From Bacteroidota bacterium (GTDB taxonomy: Bacteria > Bacteroidota > Bacteroidia > AKYH767-A > OLB10): a stretch of 64,000 nucleotides of DNA. The notes beneath the pieces were generated by a model that was not told the DNA's origin, searched no databases, and saw only the letters and a program-made list of their open reading frames with translations. Location: NCBI GenBank assembly GCA_016722525.1, contig JADKJB010000003.1:186001-250000 (forward strand), read 5' to 3'. Positions 46,169 to 53,737 of this stretch are shown here, one piece after another. Both the position numbers and the translations under genes were made by a program. Position 1 is the first letter of the stretch. Every line of letters starts with the position of its first letter.

Positions 46169-46774
46169 TTACTCGACTACCATCATCTTTCTTCTCATTA
46201 ACTTTTCACCAGCTTTCAATTCATAAAAATAGGTTCCTTGCGTGACTTGAGTTTCAAACTTTACAATATGTTTACCGAATTCCATAATTTGATTGTTGAT
46301 TGGAGCAGCTATGCAACGACCGGTTAAATCGTAAATTTTTAATGATACTATTTCCTGTTTATGTAATTTAAAACTAAAATAGGTTTGCCCTGCAAATGGA
46401 TTTGGGTAGTTTTGTTCCAACAGATTATTTTCATCATTATTTAAAATTTCCATCTGACTAACAATTGTAGTATCGATAATTGCTGTCCACAATGAAAGCT
46501 GAACATTATCTAATCGCGTCCAAATTGGTCTTATGATATTATTATGAGCCGTTACATTGGTATAGTCACCAAAGAAAACCCCCGGATCTGGAATGAAAGG
46601 GCTATCACTTATTTTGAAATTCTCAAAGGTGATCCCACCATCAGTTGAACGAGCCATATAAACATCTGTCCGTGTATCATTGTAATTCCTCCGATCGTAA
46701 TACACAAACCACAGGTTGCCATTCGTTGGTCTATGGTCATCCAGGTAAAAATTGATGACGCTGTGTGGCATCAT
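46169..46774 (-). CDS. BNR-repeat T9SS protein, C-terminal fragment
   Basis: The C-terminal 201 codons of the gene starting at 47725. It contains more BNR-like repeats ('YMARSTDGGITFENFKI'), an NLWFVYYDRRNYND strand and a full T9SS type A sorting domain ('LLEQNYPNPFAGQTYFSFKL', 'LKIYDLTGRCIAA', 'YELKAGEKLMRRKMMVVE'). The N-terminal 20 or so codons are out of frame, because at least two indels lie between 46740 and 46790. The family frame there would give 'VNDDATQRHQFLPW'. Confidence 0.8.
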   Translation of the reverse strand: MMPHSVINFYLDDHRPTNGNLWFVYYDRRNYNDTRTDVYMARSTDGGITFENFKISDSPFIPDPGVFFGDYTNVTAHNNIIRPIWTRLDNVQLSLWTAIIDTTIVSQMEILNNDENNLLEQNYPNPFAGQTYFSFKLHKQEIVSLKIYDLTGRCIAAPINNQIMEFGKHIVKFETQVTQGTYFYELKAGEKLMRRKMMVVE

Positions 46775-46777
46775 CGT

Positions 46778-47725
46778 TCACTGGCCGGTAGTGACCAGGG
46801 AATTTCCTCCATCGGTTGATTTTACTAACCAAATATCAGTATTTGTTGTTCCATTTCGTTGGTCACTCCAGTTTATATAAATGGTTCCATCGTTAGGGCC
46901 GCCACTGGTATCACAATTCGTGATAGGTAACCCATTTGCCCTTAAAATACCCGGTATAGCAAAATCCCAACCACCGGGAATTGTAGTAACATTAATATCC
47001 TGATTCAGCCAGGTCGTGCCCCCGTCGGTTGATTTATCAAAAACTAGTCCTGCCGGACCGGCCCACGACACATATAGCTCACCGTTAGGTCCTAATGCAG
47101 GCACAGCACCCTCAGTAGTATTATCTTCATCAATACAATCTCCTGATAGTTGATTTATTTTTAGCGGAGTTGTCCAGTTTTGACCCTGATCAAGGGACTT
47201 TGAAAATAATATTCTGGAACTATCCGTTGTCTGTGTACTTCCATATTCATCAAACTCTGTCCATGTCATGTAAATTGTATTACTGTTTCTTTCAATTGTT
47301 ACCCAGTGCTTATCCTGGGCTTTGGTTCCATTGAGGCCTGCAAACCCTCCGTTGGTCCAGGTGCCTCCGGGAGTTGGAGTGCGTTGACTTACAATTCTGT
47401 CAATCCAGTTTCCGGATGGTGGATTACTGAGATGAAAAAAATAGAAACTACCTGTAGTATCACATGCAATAACAGGATCACCCCAAACCCCATAGGAGGA
47501 AGTGAGGATGTTTTCGTTCCAGGTTAGTCCCCCATCTGTAGAGTAGTAGTAATTATCAATATTGGAACCTGCAACAAGTTCATTGGTGTTTTTCGGATTT
47601 ATAGCAATAGAGGGCTCATTAGGAAAGTTCTGGGTGCTGATTAAAATATTCTGATGCTGACTGCTTGCAATTAAAGGTAAGTGTAAAAAAATTGTAAGTC
47701 CGATATATAGTGATTTAGTATTCAT
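46778..47725 (-). CDS. BNR/sialidase-like repeat T9SS protein, N-terminal fragment
   Basis: A secreted protein with a signal peptide ending IASSQ and repeated BNR (Asp-box) blades 'S-T-D-G-G-x-T-W' ('YYSTDGGLTWNENI', 'FSKSLDQGQNWTTP', 'FDKSTDGGTTWLNQ', 'LVKSTDGGNS'). The architecture is a six- or seven-bladed propeller of the sialidase/exo-alpha-sialidase superfamily. I cannot identify sialidase catalytic Arg/Tyr/Asp residues, so an enzymatic role is not claimed. The frame breaks at 46778. Confidence 0.82.
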   Translation of the reverse strand: MNTKSLYIGLTIFLHLPLIASSQHQNILISTQNFPNEPSIAINPKNTNELVAGSNIDNYYYSTDGGLTWNENILTSSYGVWGDPVIACDTTGSFYFFHLSNPPSGNWIDRIVSQRTPTPGGTWTNGGFAGLNGTKAQDKHWVTIERNSNTIYMTWTEFDEYGSTQTTDSSRILFSKSLDQGQNWTTPLKINQLSGDCIDEDNTTEGAVPALGPNGELYVSWAGPAGLVFDKSTDGGTTWLNQDINVTTIPGGWDFAIPGILRANGLPITNCDTSGGPNDGTIYINWSDQRNGTTNTDIWLVKSTDGGNSLVTTGQ

Positions 47726-47778
47726 TATGCTATCTAAAGATTAAAATAAGATTTTATTGATTTAAAACATGTGCTTAT

Positions 47779-48312
47779 TTATTGACGTAACATTTTCATT
47801 TCAACAATTTCATCGGGAATGCTGTCGGTGCGGGTTATGCTTTTGAATTCATATTCCTTTGGATTGATAAAGCTATAACTAATTGCTTTTTCGGTTTGCT
47901 TTCCTGCTTTGTTCATTGTAGCCTTAAGAATTAACTTTCTGTTAGTTTCCCAAATCCCCTTGAAAAACCAAGTTTCACCAAAATTGTCAATGGTGTACAT
48001 GTATGTTGTATCACTGGTCGAGCTGTAACTAAATATTCTGGCAGCCATATACTTCCCTTTTTCAGGAATGATTGCTACTTCACTCAGCTGTATGCCCCAT
48101 CCCCCGGCAATTTTTTCAGATGTATGGCTCAGTTTATATTTTATTTTCTTTTTTTCGATCAGGGTCACCATCTCCCCTTTCCATTCACCATTAAAAGCAG
48201 CCAGCATTTTTATCCTGTCAGGTGGTTTGTTGGTAGGTTGTGCGGAAGATAATGTTGGTAGCAATGCTACAAGTAAGGTTAAACTAGCTAGCGAAACTTT
48301 TAAATAACTCAT
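47779..48312 (-). CDS. Secreted DUF1579-like protein
   Basis: 177 residues with a signal peptide ending LSSAQ. A compact lipocalin-like beta domain follows ('FNGEWKGEMVTLIEKKKIKY', 'GGWGIQLSEVAIIPEKGKYM', 'YMYTIDNFGETWFFKG', 'NPKEYEFKSITRT'). The pattern is reminiscent of DUF1579 and similar 'F-x-G-x-W-x-G' proteins; the function is unknown. It sits downstream of nothing obvious on its strand and is separated by 53 bp from the BNR gene. Confidence 0.62.
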   Translation of the reverse strand: MSYLKVSLASLTLLVALLPTLSSAQPTNKPPDRIKMLAAFNGEWKGEMVTLIEKKKIKYKLSHTSEKIAGGWGIQLSEVAIIPEKGKYMAARIFSYSSTSDTTYMYTIDNFGETWFFKGIWETNRKLILKATMNKAGKQTEKAISYSFINPKEYEFKSITRTDSIPDEIVEMKMLRQ

Positions 48313-48392
48313 AAAGTGCAGGTATCAGAGAATAAACAGAACACAGAAAGATTGGAATACTACAAATCTAAGATTTTGTCAGGTTCTGTGTA

Positions 48393-48725
48393 ATGATTCG
48401 GTTGATTTTTACCGAAACCGCACATTTATTTTATAAGTATAAGAATTTAATGAAAAAGATGCGTTTTTTAATGGATGATCTTGAAACCCGCGCCAGTGTA
48501 CTGCTGGAAGCCGGTCGTTTCATGGCATTGCGGAAAGATAGGGGAAGAACATGCGCCTTGTATGAACTTTATGGACGCTATGTGGAAGTTGTAGTGAAAA
48601 GCAAAGAAGTTGAACAAATCGATTTTTTGAACGATACCAACCGTCTGGCACTTTATGTCAGAAAAAGGAAATTCGTTTATTTTTTGCATGAAAAAGGCGG
48701 ACTTACGGGTCCGCCTGGGTTTTGA
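48393..48725 (+). CDS. Small orphan protein, member of a local two-gene family
   Basis: A 110-codon frame, with a likely start at a downstream Met (MKKMRFLMDD or MRFLMDD). The core 'TCALYELYGRYVEVVVKSKE' to 'EQIDFLNDTNRLALYV' resembles the small protein at 49571-49831 ('RVNLFYLNDYYIELWYHIDD' to 'ENIRAFKSIEFLEPFL'). It is soluble with no known domain. Its last codons form the hairpin at 48695-48716. I know this family only as small Bacteroidota hypotheticals. Confidence 0.6.
   Translation: MIRLIFTETAHLFYKYKNLMKKMRFLMDDLETRASVLLEAGRFMALRKDRGRTCALYELYGRYVEVVVKSKEVEQIDFLNDTNRLALYVRKRKFVYFLHEKGGLTGPPGF
48695..48723 (+). terminator. Hairpin overlapping the end of the orphan gene
   Basis: AGGCGGAC (48695-48702) pairs with GTCCGCCT (48709-48716), followed by GGGTTTT. 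It lies inside the last codons (GGLTGPPGF) of the 48393 gene, so it is both coding and a likely terminator. Confidence 0.7.
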
Positions 48726-48739
48726 ACACTATGAGCTTC

Positions 48740-49420
48740 TTAACTTCTTTGTATGTATTCATTCAAATCCATGATGCTGCTTTCAAAGGTAAAAGTATCG
48801 TTAATCATAAAATAGTTTTGTCTGTCAATAGTTTTATGATATGCAATTTTCGCTAAATCTAGTTTACTTGATTCAAAGGTCATTAACTTGATCAGCTCAG
48901 CGATCTGTTGTGTTGTAAAGAAATTTGAAGCAATTGCCTGACGAGCCACCTGCATTTTACTGCTTTCAAAACTCAATTTATCAATAGTATATCGCAACTG
49001 ATTAAAATCATAATCGTGCATTCCATAGTAAATTGGAGCTGGAGTAGGAATGCACACATTAGGTGCATATACAGGTGCAAGTGCTATTATTTTGTTGATG
49101 CGAAATCTAAATTGACGATCGATCATCGCATTTACTCTTGATCGTGCAGGAATGTCGATATATCCGTTATATATAACTACAGGAATTGAGTATGGACCAT
49201 AATAATTCGGATCGAGACGAGTAACTCTCAGGAAATGAGTTCCAGGTTGAAGATCATCAATAGAAAATCGATTCACCGGTGTGCCAAATGCCTGGTTGTC
49301 GAGAATTACAGTGAACCATGCCTGATCTGCAATTCTTAAATTAAGTTCCGATGCCAGGTGCGATGCTTGAAGCTGCACGGAGGCGATAATAAATGCTGAA
49401 ATAAATAGTATCCGTTTCAT
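48740..49420 (-). CDS. DUF4476 secreted protein
   Basis: 226 residues with a signal peptide ending QLQAS. The N-terminal half is beta-rich ('WFTVILDNQAFGTPVNRFSI', 'PGTHFLRVTRLDP'). The C-terminus is a helical DUF4476 domain with the diagnostic repeats 'LSFESSKMQVARQAIASNFF', 'MTFESSKLDLAKIAYHKTID' and 'FTFESSIMDLNEYI'. DUF4476 is a Bacteroidota family of unknown function. It converges with the orphan gene at 48393. Confidence 0.88.
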   Translation of the reverse strand: MKRILFISAFIIASVQLQASHLASELNLRIADQAWFTVILDNQAFGTPVNRFSIDDLQPGTHFLRVTRLDPNYYGPYSIPVVIYNGYIDIPARSRVNAMIDRQFRFRINKIIALAPVYAPNVCIPTPAPIYYGMHDYDFNQLRYTIDKLSFESSKMQVARQAIASNFFTTQQIAELIKLMTFESSKLDLAKIAYHKTIDRQNYFMINDTFTFESSIMDLNEYIQRS

Positions 49421-49520
49421 GATTTTTGCCCTCCATATTTTAAGTGAGATGTGGAACCCTAAACCAACACTTGTGCCAAAAAATATTTTTTAGCATTCCC
49501 GGATAAGCGTTCAACAAAAA

Positions 49521-49553
49521 AAAGGCACGCAGATGGAGATCTGCATGCCTTTT
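49521..49553 (-). terminator. Terminator after the 49571 orphan gene
   Basis: AAAGGCACGCAGAT (49521-49534) pairs with ATCTGCATGCCTTT (49539-49552) with one C-A mismatch. On the minus strand it is followed by a T-run, so it is oriented to stop the 49571-49831 gene. Confidence 0.8.
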
Positions 49554-49570
49554 ATAGGATTCTGTTTTAT

Positions 49571-49831
49571 TTAATTTAAAACACAGTCGATGTCGATGTT
49601 TTGAAGAAAGGGCTCCAAAAATTCGATCGATTTGAATGCGCGAATATTTTCTACTTTATTATCGTCAATGTGGTACCATAACTCAATATAATAATCGTTC
49701 AGGTAAAACAGGTTGACCCTGTGTTTGGATTTTTGATATACATGCAGAAAAGTTGCCCCATGCCATAAGTACCATGCTTTTTCATCCACCGTAAGTTCGT
49801 TGAATTCTGAAATAGTAACATTATTTGTCAT
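49571..49831 (-). CDS. Small orphan protein (relative of 48393 gene)
   Basis: An 86-residue soluble protein with no signal peptide. It shares a core of about 45 residues with the 48393 protein ('VNLFYLNDYYIELWYHI', then 'FKSIEFLEPFLQNIDI'), consistent with a small local paralogous family. It has its own terminator. No function is known to me. The base composition is ordinary for the window. Confidence 0.6.
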   Translation of the reverse strand: MTNNVTISEFNELTVDEKAWYLWHGATFLHVYQKSKHRVNLFYLNDYYIELWYHIDDNKVENIRAFKSIEFLEPFLQNIDIDCVLN

Positions 49832-50288
49832 AATTCGATGTGTGTTTTTAAGTTTGTTATTACTAAGTTACTTCCCGATAAATCAGATAAACTCTTCTTT
49901 TTGGTCAACTGCTCAGTTTATAGGGTGCAAGGGTGCATCGGGAAAGGCAGGTGTGCTTTTTGCTAAATAAAAATTTCAGGAAGGATGTTATGAATTCGTG
50001 TGTAACCGGAAGGGGCCACCTCATCTACCTTTGGAGATCAGCATGTAACTTTACTACTCACCAACTCTCTAACGGATTATTTAAGGGAAATGGGGAGCCT
50101 AATTTTGAGGATGTTCATACATTCGATTCTCGAACATGGTATGCATTGCAACAGAATAGGAAAAGATTTTAATAGCTGTAAAAGGTAGAAAGCGAAAAAT
50201 AACGAAATAAAAAAACCCCGCACTACTGCGGGGTCCAAAAACCAACTTTAAAACGATCGCCCGGGAATGGGGGATTGTATCGTGAGCC
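49832..50288. other. Intergenic region, 457 bp
   Basis: No protein gene on the plus strand is convincing; a 79-codon frame at 49933-50172 has no family similarity. It includes a minus-strand terminator at 50211-50234 belonging to the small gene at 50289-50390. Confidence 0.55.
50211..50234 (-). terminator. Terminator after small membrane peptide gene
   Basis: CCCCGCA (50216-50222) pairs with TGCGGGG (50227-50233) around CTAC. On the minus strand it is followed by a run of seven T, the correct orientation for the 50289-50390 gene. Confidence 0.85.
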
Positions 50289-50390
50289 TTATTCCTTTAC
50301 TTTAAAAACCTGGTTGGTTTCGGCAACCCTTTTTTGGTAAAGCAAAACGGCAACTGTAATCAATGTGATTGGAAGAATGAGAAGTAACAT
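50289..50390 (-). CDS. Small single-pass membrane peptide (33 residues)
   Basis: ATG at 50390 to TAA at 50289 encodes 33 residues: a hydrophobic helix of about 16 residues (LLLILPITLITVAVLL) followed by a basic and polar tail (YQKRVAETNQVFKVKE). It is flanked by a promoter element TACATTTG at 50410-50417 (19 bp upstream) and a T-rich terminator 55 bp downstream, which support a real transcription unit. I do not recognise the family. It resembles the small hydrophobic subunits of membrane complexes in shape only. Confidence 0.6.
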   Translation of the reverse strand: MLLLILPITLITVAVLLYQKRVAETNQVFKVKE

Positions 50391-50409
50391 CTGCTTGTTT
50401 ATTATGTTA

Positions 50410-50417
50410 CAAATGTA
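50410..50417 (-). promoter_or_regulatory. -7 promoter element (TACATTTG)
   Basis: A minus-strand TAnnTTTG match 19 bp before the ATG of the 33-residue peptide. Confidence 0.5.
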
Positions 50418-50585
50418 TGTTGGTAAAACAGTGAAATTCGGAAAATTTGATAAACAGCTATTTTTACAGGGTAAACGGAGTGTGACAGACTGTGAAGATT
50501 TTTAGTCCTTTTTCCCGACAAGATTTAAAATTCCATTTATATTTATAATTACTTTAAAATCAAATATATATGTAATAATAGGTGA

Positions 50586-51425
50586 TTACTTGCTCCTTCC
50601 ATTCATTTCAATTTTTAAAGAAAAAAATAGAGTTCTTGGTCTTCCAGGACCATATATATAGTTGGAATCGCGGTAAGGGCCTGAATCAAAATCGTTCTGA
50701 AATGCATCTAAAAGGTTTTGAATACCTCCGGATGCTGTCATTTGAAATTGTTTAATATGGAGAGGTAATGCATATTCAAGTTTTGTGTTTAGTTCCAAGA
50801 AAGAGTTGGATTGAATCAGTTCATCCTGGTCAACCCCTGGTGCGCCGGCAAAATGAGCAATATTCATCGGCCCTGTAAAGACTCCTGATAAGGAATATTT
50901 CAAATCCCTTGTCAGTCTAAAAGTAGAAGCAAAATAACCATAAGATGATGGGGTACGCAAAAATTGTTTGATGCCCGGAATTTCTGCCGACCAGGTAACT
51001 GCTTGTTCATATTGACTTTCCTGAAAGGTAAAACCAAATTCAGCTTCAACTTTATAATTAAAATTGAATCTTGTCTCTAATGTTATTCCTTTTACCGTTG
51101 CGTTGCTGCCGTTAGTACGGAATAAAATAGTATTCGTTGAATTGGGTTCAGCAGGTTGCTCTTCCAATATGAAGGTGTTTCTTATTTGAGTATAAAAAGC
51201 GGCAACTGTGAATCCGTAAATATATTTTTGCCTTGGAACATTGTAATCTGCTGAAAAGGAATAGCTGGTGGAATATTCAGGCTGGAGTTGCGGATCTATT
51301 GCTGTTAATGCCACTCCTCCGCCTGAAAAAGCAATATGCATGTCGGTGTCAAAAGCTTGTGGCGCACGGAAACCTGAAGATCGTGAAATTCTAGCCTGTA
51401 GTTTCGAATTAAATTTGTAGAGCAA
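50586..51425 (-). CDS. TonB-dependent receptor, C-terminal barrel fragment
   Basis: The last part of the receptor that starts at 52891, with barrel strands such as 'YSTSYSFSADYNVPRQKYIY', 'TRFNFNYKVEAEFGFTFQE' and 'PGRPRTLFFSLKIEMNGRSK'. It contains the 'SGGIQNLLDAFQNDFDSGPY' region typical of receptor C-termini. The upstream part (51443-51909) connects through an indel near 51430-51440. Confidence 0.8.
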   Translation of the reverse strand: MLYKFNSKLQARISRSSGFRAPQAFDTDMHIAFSGGGVALTAIDPQLQPEYSTSYSFSADYNVPRQKYIYGFTVAAFYTQIRNTFILEEQPAEPNSTNTILFRTNGSNATVKGITLETRFNFNYKVEAEFGFTFQESQYEQAVTWSAEIPGIKQFLRTPSSYGYFASTFRLTRDLKYSLSGVFTGPMNIAHFAGAPGVDQDELIQSNSFLELNTKLEYALPLHIKQFQMTASGGIQNLLDAFQNDFDSGPYRDSNYIYGPGRPRTLFFSLKIEMNGRSK

Positions 51426-51442
51426 ATTTATTCGTGGACTGA

Positions 51443-51909
51443 CTACATTTTTTCTGATTTGTTATGAGTGGAAATGCGTATTCCTGAAAGCAGGTTTAAT
51501 TTTGGATGTATTTCCCAGTCACTTTGCAAAAACAATCCATTTTGAAATGTTTCCTGATTGATTAAATACTGATAGGCTTTTATGGCATCGTTTACATAGT
51601 CGTATTGATATTCATAACCGGTTGTGAAATGGTTTTTTCCACTAATAAAATTTAACACGGTATGACTGAATTGTATTCCGGCAATAACTGTTTGATTTTT
51701 TGTTGTACCATATCCATCTGATCAAAAGCACCGGTATAATGTTCGCGAATGGTGGATTGTCCTCCACTGTACAATTCAAGTTTGCTTCTTATGTTATAGA
51801 AGTTATAGGTGTAATCAATATTACCTGCAAGAATCCTAGAATCTCTGAACTCTGATTGCATTCTTAAATGAGGTTCACGATTCAATTGATCGCCCATTTC
51901 TGATTTCAT
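51443..51909 (-). CDS. TonB-dependent receptor, middle barrel fragment (two frames)
   Basis: Barrel strands in two successive frames: 51909-51652 ('QSEFRDSRILAGNIDYTYNF', 'LELYSGGQSTIREHYTGAF') and 51658-51443 ('NFISGKNHFTTGYEYQYDYV', 'LFLQSDWEIHPKLNLLSGIR'). Indels near 51655 and 51435 break the frame. The content matches the extracellular-loop region of the same receptor. Confidence 0.75.
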
Positions 51910-52891
51910 TAATACTGTTCATGCTGATCCGGATTTTTGAATCATTATCCGGGTTAATAAATGTGTTTACACCGAATGAAATATTTTTGAATGCTGCTAA
52001 CTCTGAAAAGCCATCTTTATTAGCGTCCCAGGACTCTCGATTGCGATGCGAAATTAAAATTGAACTACCTGCATTTTTTTTACGGTTTATTGCAGAGGCG
52101 TATAAATCGCTTTGATTATCGAAGGCATCACTTTTAATTAATGAAGATGTTGATTGCATCTGAAGCCCGTATTCGGTTGGGTCTTTAGTAATTATATTAA
52201 TAGTTCCCGCCACTGCGCTGGAACCATATAATACAGAACCTCCTCCTTTCACAATTTCAACACGTTCAATCATTGAAGCCGGTAGTTGTTCCAATCCATA
52301 CAGACCTGCCAATGAAGAAAATAGTGCTCTGCTGTTTATTAAAATCTGGGTATAAGATCCGGGAAGCCCGTTCATTCTTACTTGTGTATAATTGCATGTT
52401 TGGCAATCTTTTTCAATCCGAATTCCAGGTTGAAATGAAAGACCCTCTGCCAAATTTAATGATTGAGTTGATTCCATAATTCGTGAATCCAGAATGTTCA
52501 CCGGTACTGCGGAGTCAATACGCCTTTTCTCATTGCGTGTTCCGGTCACAACTATTTCATCCAATGCTTTTGATAGCTGTTTGATGGATAGAGAAAGTTC
52601 CACAACCGGATTTTTATCTGTCAACAAAACGCTTTTGTAAAACTCCAAATACCCAATAAATGAAACTCGTAATTCATGATTCCCAGTTCTTAAACCTGTG
52701 ATCTCAAATTGGCCGTTTTCATTAGTAACTGCTCCTAAAGTTGTTCCTGATATCCCCACGTTGGCAAAGGGAAGGGGTTTGCCAGATGAAAAAACTACCC
52801 CTTTAATGGTTCCTGAAATAGGCTGTGCTTTGATCAAAAGCGGAAACATTAAATTGATAATCAATATAATAACTAAATTTTTGTATTGCAT
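51875..52891 (-). CDS. TonB-dependent receptor, N-terminal plug (metal or cofactor uptake)
   Basis: The start of an outer-membrane receptor; true ATG 52891 with a signal peptide ending LLIKAQ. A carboxypeptidase-regulatory-like domain follows ('GTIKGVVFSSGKPLPFANVG', 'LRTGNHELRVSFIGYLEF'), then a plug domain with 'LDEIVVTGTRNEKRRIDSAV', a Cys pair in 'EKDCQTCNYTQVRMNGLPG', and 'ERVEIVKGGGSVLYGSSAVA'. An in-frame extension to 53074 crosses the promoter and is rejected. The receptor is divergent from a DtxR-family regulator, suggesting uptake of iron, manganese or a metal cofactor. Confidence 0.88.
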   Translation of the reverse strand: MQYKNLVIILIINLMFPLLIKAQPISGTIKGVVFSSGKPLPFANVGISGTTLGAVTNENGQFEITGLRTGNHELRVSFIGYLEFYKSVLLTDKNPVVELSLSIKQLSKALDEIVVTGTRNEKRRIDSAVPVNILDSRIMESTQSLNLAEGLSFQPGIRIEKDCQTCNYTQVRMNGLPGSYTQILINSRALFSSLAGLYGLEQLPASMIERVEIVKGGGSVLYGSSAVAGTINIITKDPTEYGLQMQSTSSLIKSDAFDNQSDLYASAINRKKNAGSSILISHRNRESWDANKDGFSELAAFKNISFGVNTFINPDNDSKIRISMNSINEIRNGRSIES

Positions 52892-52940
52892 TTTTAGGTA
52901 TTTATAGTTGTAGAACAACCTCTTTTTGGTAAAATTTAGG

Positions 52941-52948
52941 CAAATGTA
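52941..52948 (-). promoter_or_regulatory. -7 promoter element of TonB receptor (TACATTTG)
   Basis: A minus-strand TAnnTTTG match 49 bp before the receptor ATG at 52891. Confidence 0.5.
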
Positions 52949-52958
52949 ATAAATAAAG

Positions 52959-52972
52959 TTAGATAAGTCTAA
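52959..52972. promoter_or_regulatory. Candidate DtxR/MntR-family operator (TTAGATAAGTCTAA)
   Basis: The inverted repeat TTAGA-TAAG-TCTAA lies 10 bp from the receptor -7 element and 23 bp before the regulator's -7 element, so one bound dimer could block both. It resembles the TTAGG/CCTAA style of DtxR boxes. Operator function is inferred. Confidence 0.5.
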
Positions 52973-52995
52973 ATATAAAGTTGTTGCAATTTTTA

Positions 52996-53003
52996 TATCT
53001 TTG
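52996..53003 (+). promoter_or_regulatory. -7 promoter element of DtxR-family gene (TATCTTTG)
   Basis: A TAnnTTTG match 8 bp before ATG 53012. It overlaps a possible GTG start at 53003, which is therefore rejected. Confidence 0.55.
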
Positions 53004-53011
53004 TGAGACAA

Positions 53012-53671
53012 ATGAAAAATTCTTTTACAGAGGAGAATTACCTGAAAGCTATTTATAAACTTTCTGAAAAGCATGAGCTGGTAGCCACCACGGATATTGC
53101 GAATATGTTAAATATTCGATCGGCAACAGTTACAGATATGTTGAAAAAGCTTGCAGTAAAAAAACTGATTCGGTACGAACGCTACAAAGGATTGCATTTA
53201 ACTGAGAAAGGCAGATCCATAGGAGTTAAAATTATCCGAAAACACCGACTCTGGGAATTATTTTTGGTTCAGCAACTCAAGTTCAAATGGGATGAGGTAC
53301 ATGAAATAGCAGAGCAATTGGAGCACATTCAATCGGATGAACTCATTAATAGAATAGATGAAATTCTAGGGTTTCCTAAATCAGATCCGCATGGTGATCC
53401 GATACCTGACAGGAATGGTATTTTCGGAAAAACAAGTTCTATTCCGCTTTCTGATATGAAACCCAAAAGTATTTCAACAGTTTCTGGTGTCAGTGAAAAT
53501 AGTGCTGAATTTTTAAAGTATCTCGATAAAATTGGCCTTGCCTTAGGGGATAAAATTACCATTCATTCTGTTGAGGCTTACGATCAATTGCACCGTATAT
53601 CAATCAACCAGGGGAAAGAAATTTCCGTCAGCAAGAGCGTAGCGCAAAATATTCTGGTGCTGGTTAAATAA
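53012..53671 (+). CDS. Metal-dependent transcriptional regulator (DtxR/MntR family)
   Basis: A 219-residue metal sensor. The N-terminal winged helix-turn-helix is 'DIANMLNIRSATVTDMLKKL' to 'YERYKGLHLTEKG'. The dimerisation and metal domain has H78 (RKHRLWELFL), E101, E104 and H105 (AEQLEHI), matching MntR positions H77, E99, E102 and H103. The C-terminal FeoA/SH3-like domain is 'IGLALGDKITIHSV' to 'SKSVAQNILVLVK'. The position that is Asp8 in MntR and Met10 in DtxR is Asn9 here (EENYLKAIY). It probably controls itself and the divergent TonB receptor. Metal specificity cannot be set from sequence. Confidence 0.92.
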   Translation: MKNSFTEENYLKAIYKLSEKHELVATTDIANMLNIRSATVTDMLKKLAVKKLIRYERYKGLHLTEKGRSIGVKIIRKHRLWELFLVQQLKFKWDEVHEIAEQLEHIQSDELINRIDEILGFPKSDPHGDPIPDRNGIFGKTSSIPLSDMKPKSISTVSGVSENSAEFLKYLDKIGLALGDKITIHSVEAYDQLHRISINQGKEISVSKSVAQNILVLVK

Positions 53672-53737
53672 CAGCCAGAACTGCATTCCCTCAGGGGCTT
53701 CGAATTTTTCAGACAAAATCGAACTTAACTCTGGCAT

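Noticed and set aside
49933..50172. 79-codon ORF on the plus strand
   Set aside because: No family similarity, poor coding character, and it overlaps no promoter or ribosome-binding signal I can see.
52892..53074. Extended N-terminus of the TonB receptor
   Set aside because: It crosses the divergent promoter and operator region and lacks a signal peptide; the ATG at 52891 opens a proper one.
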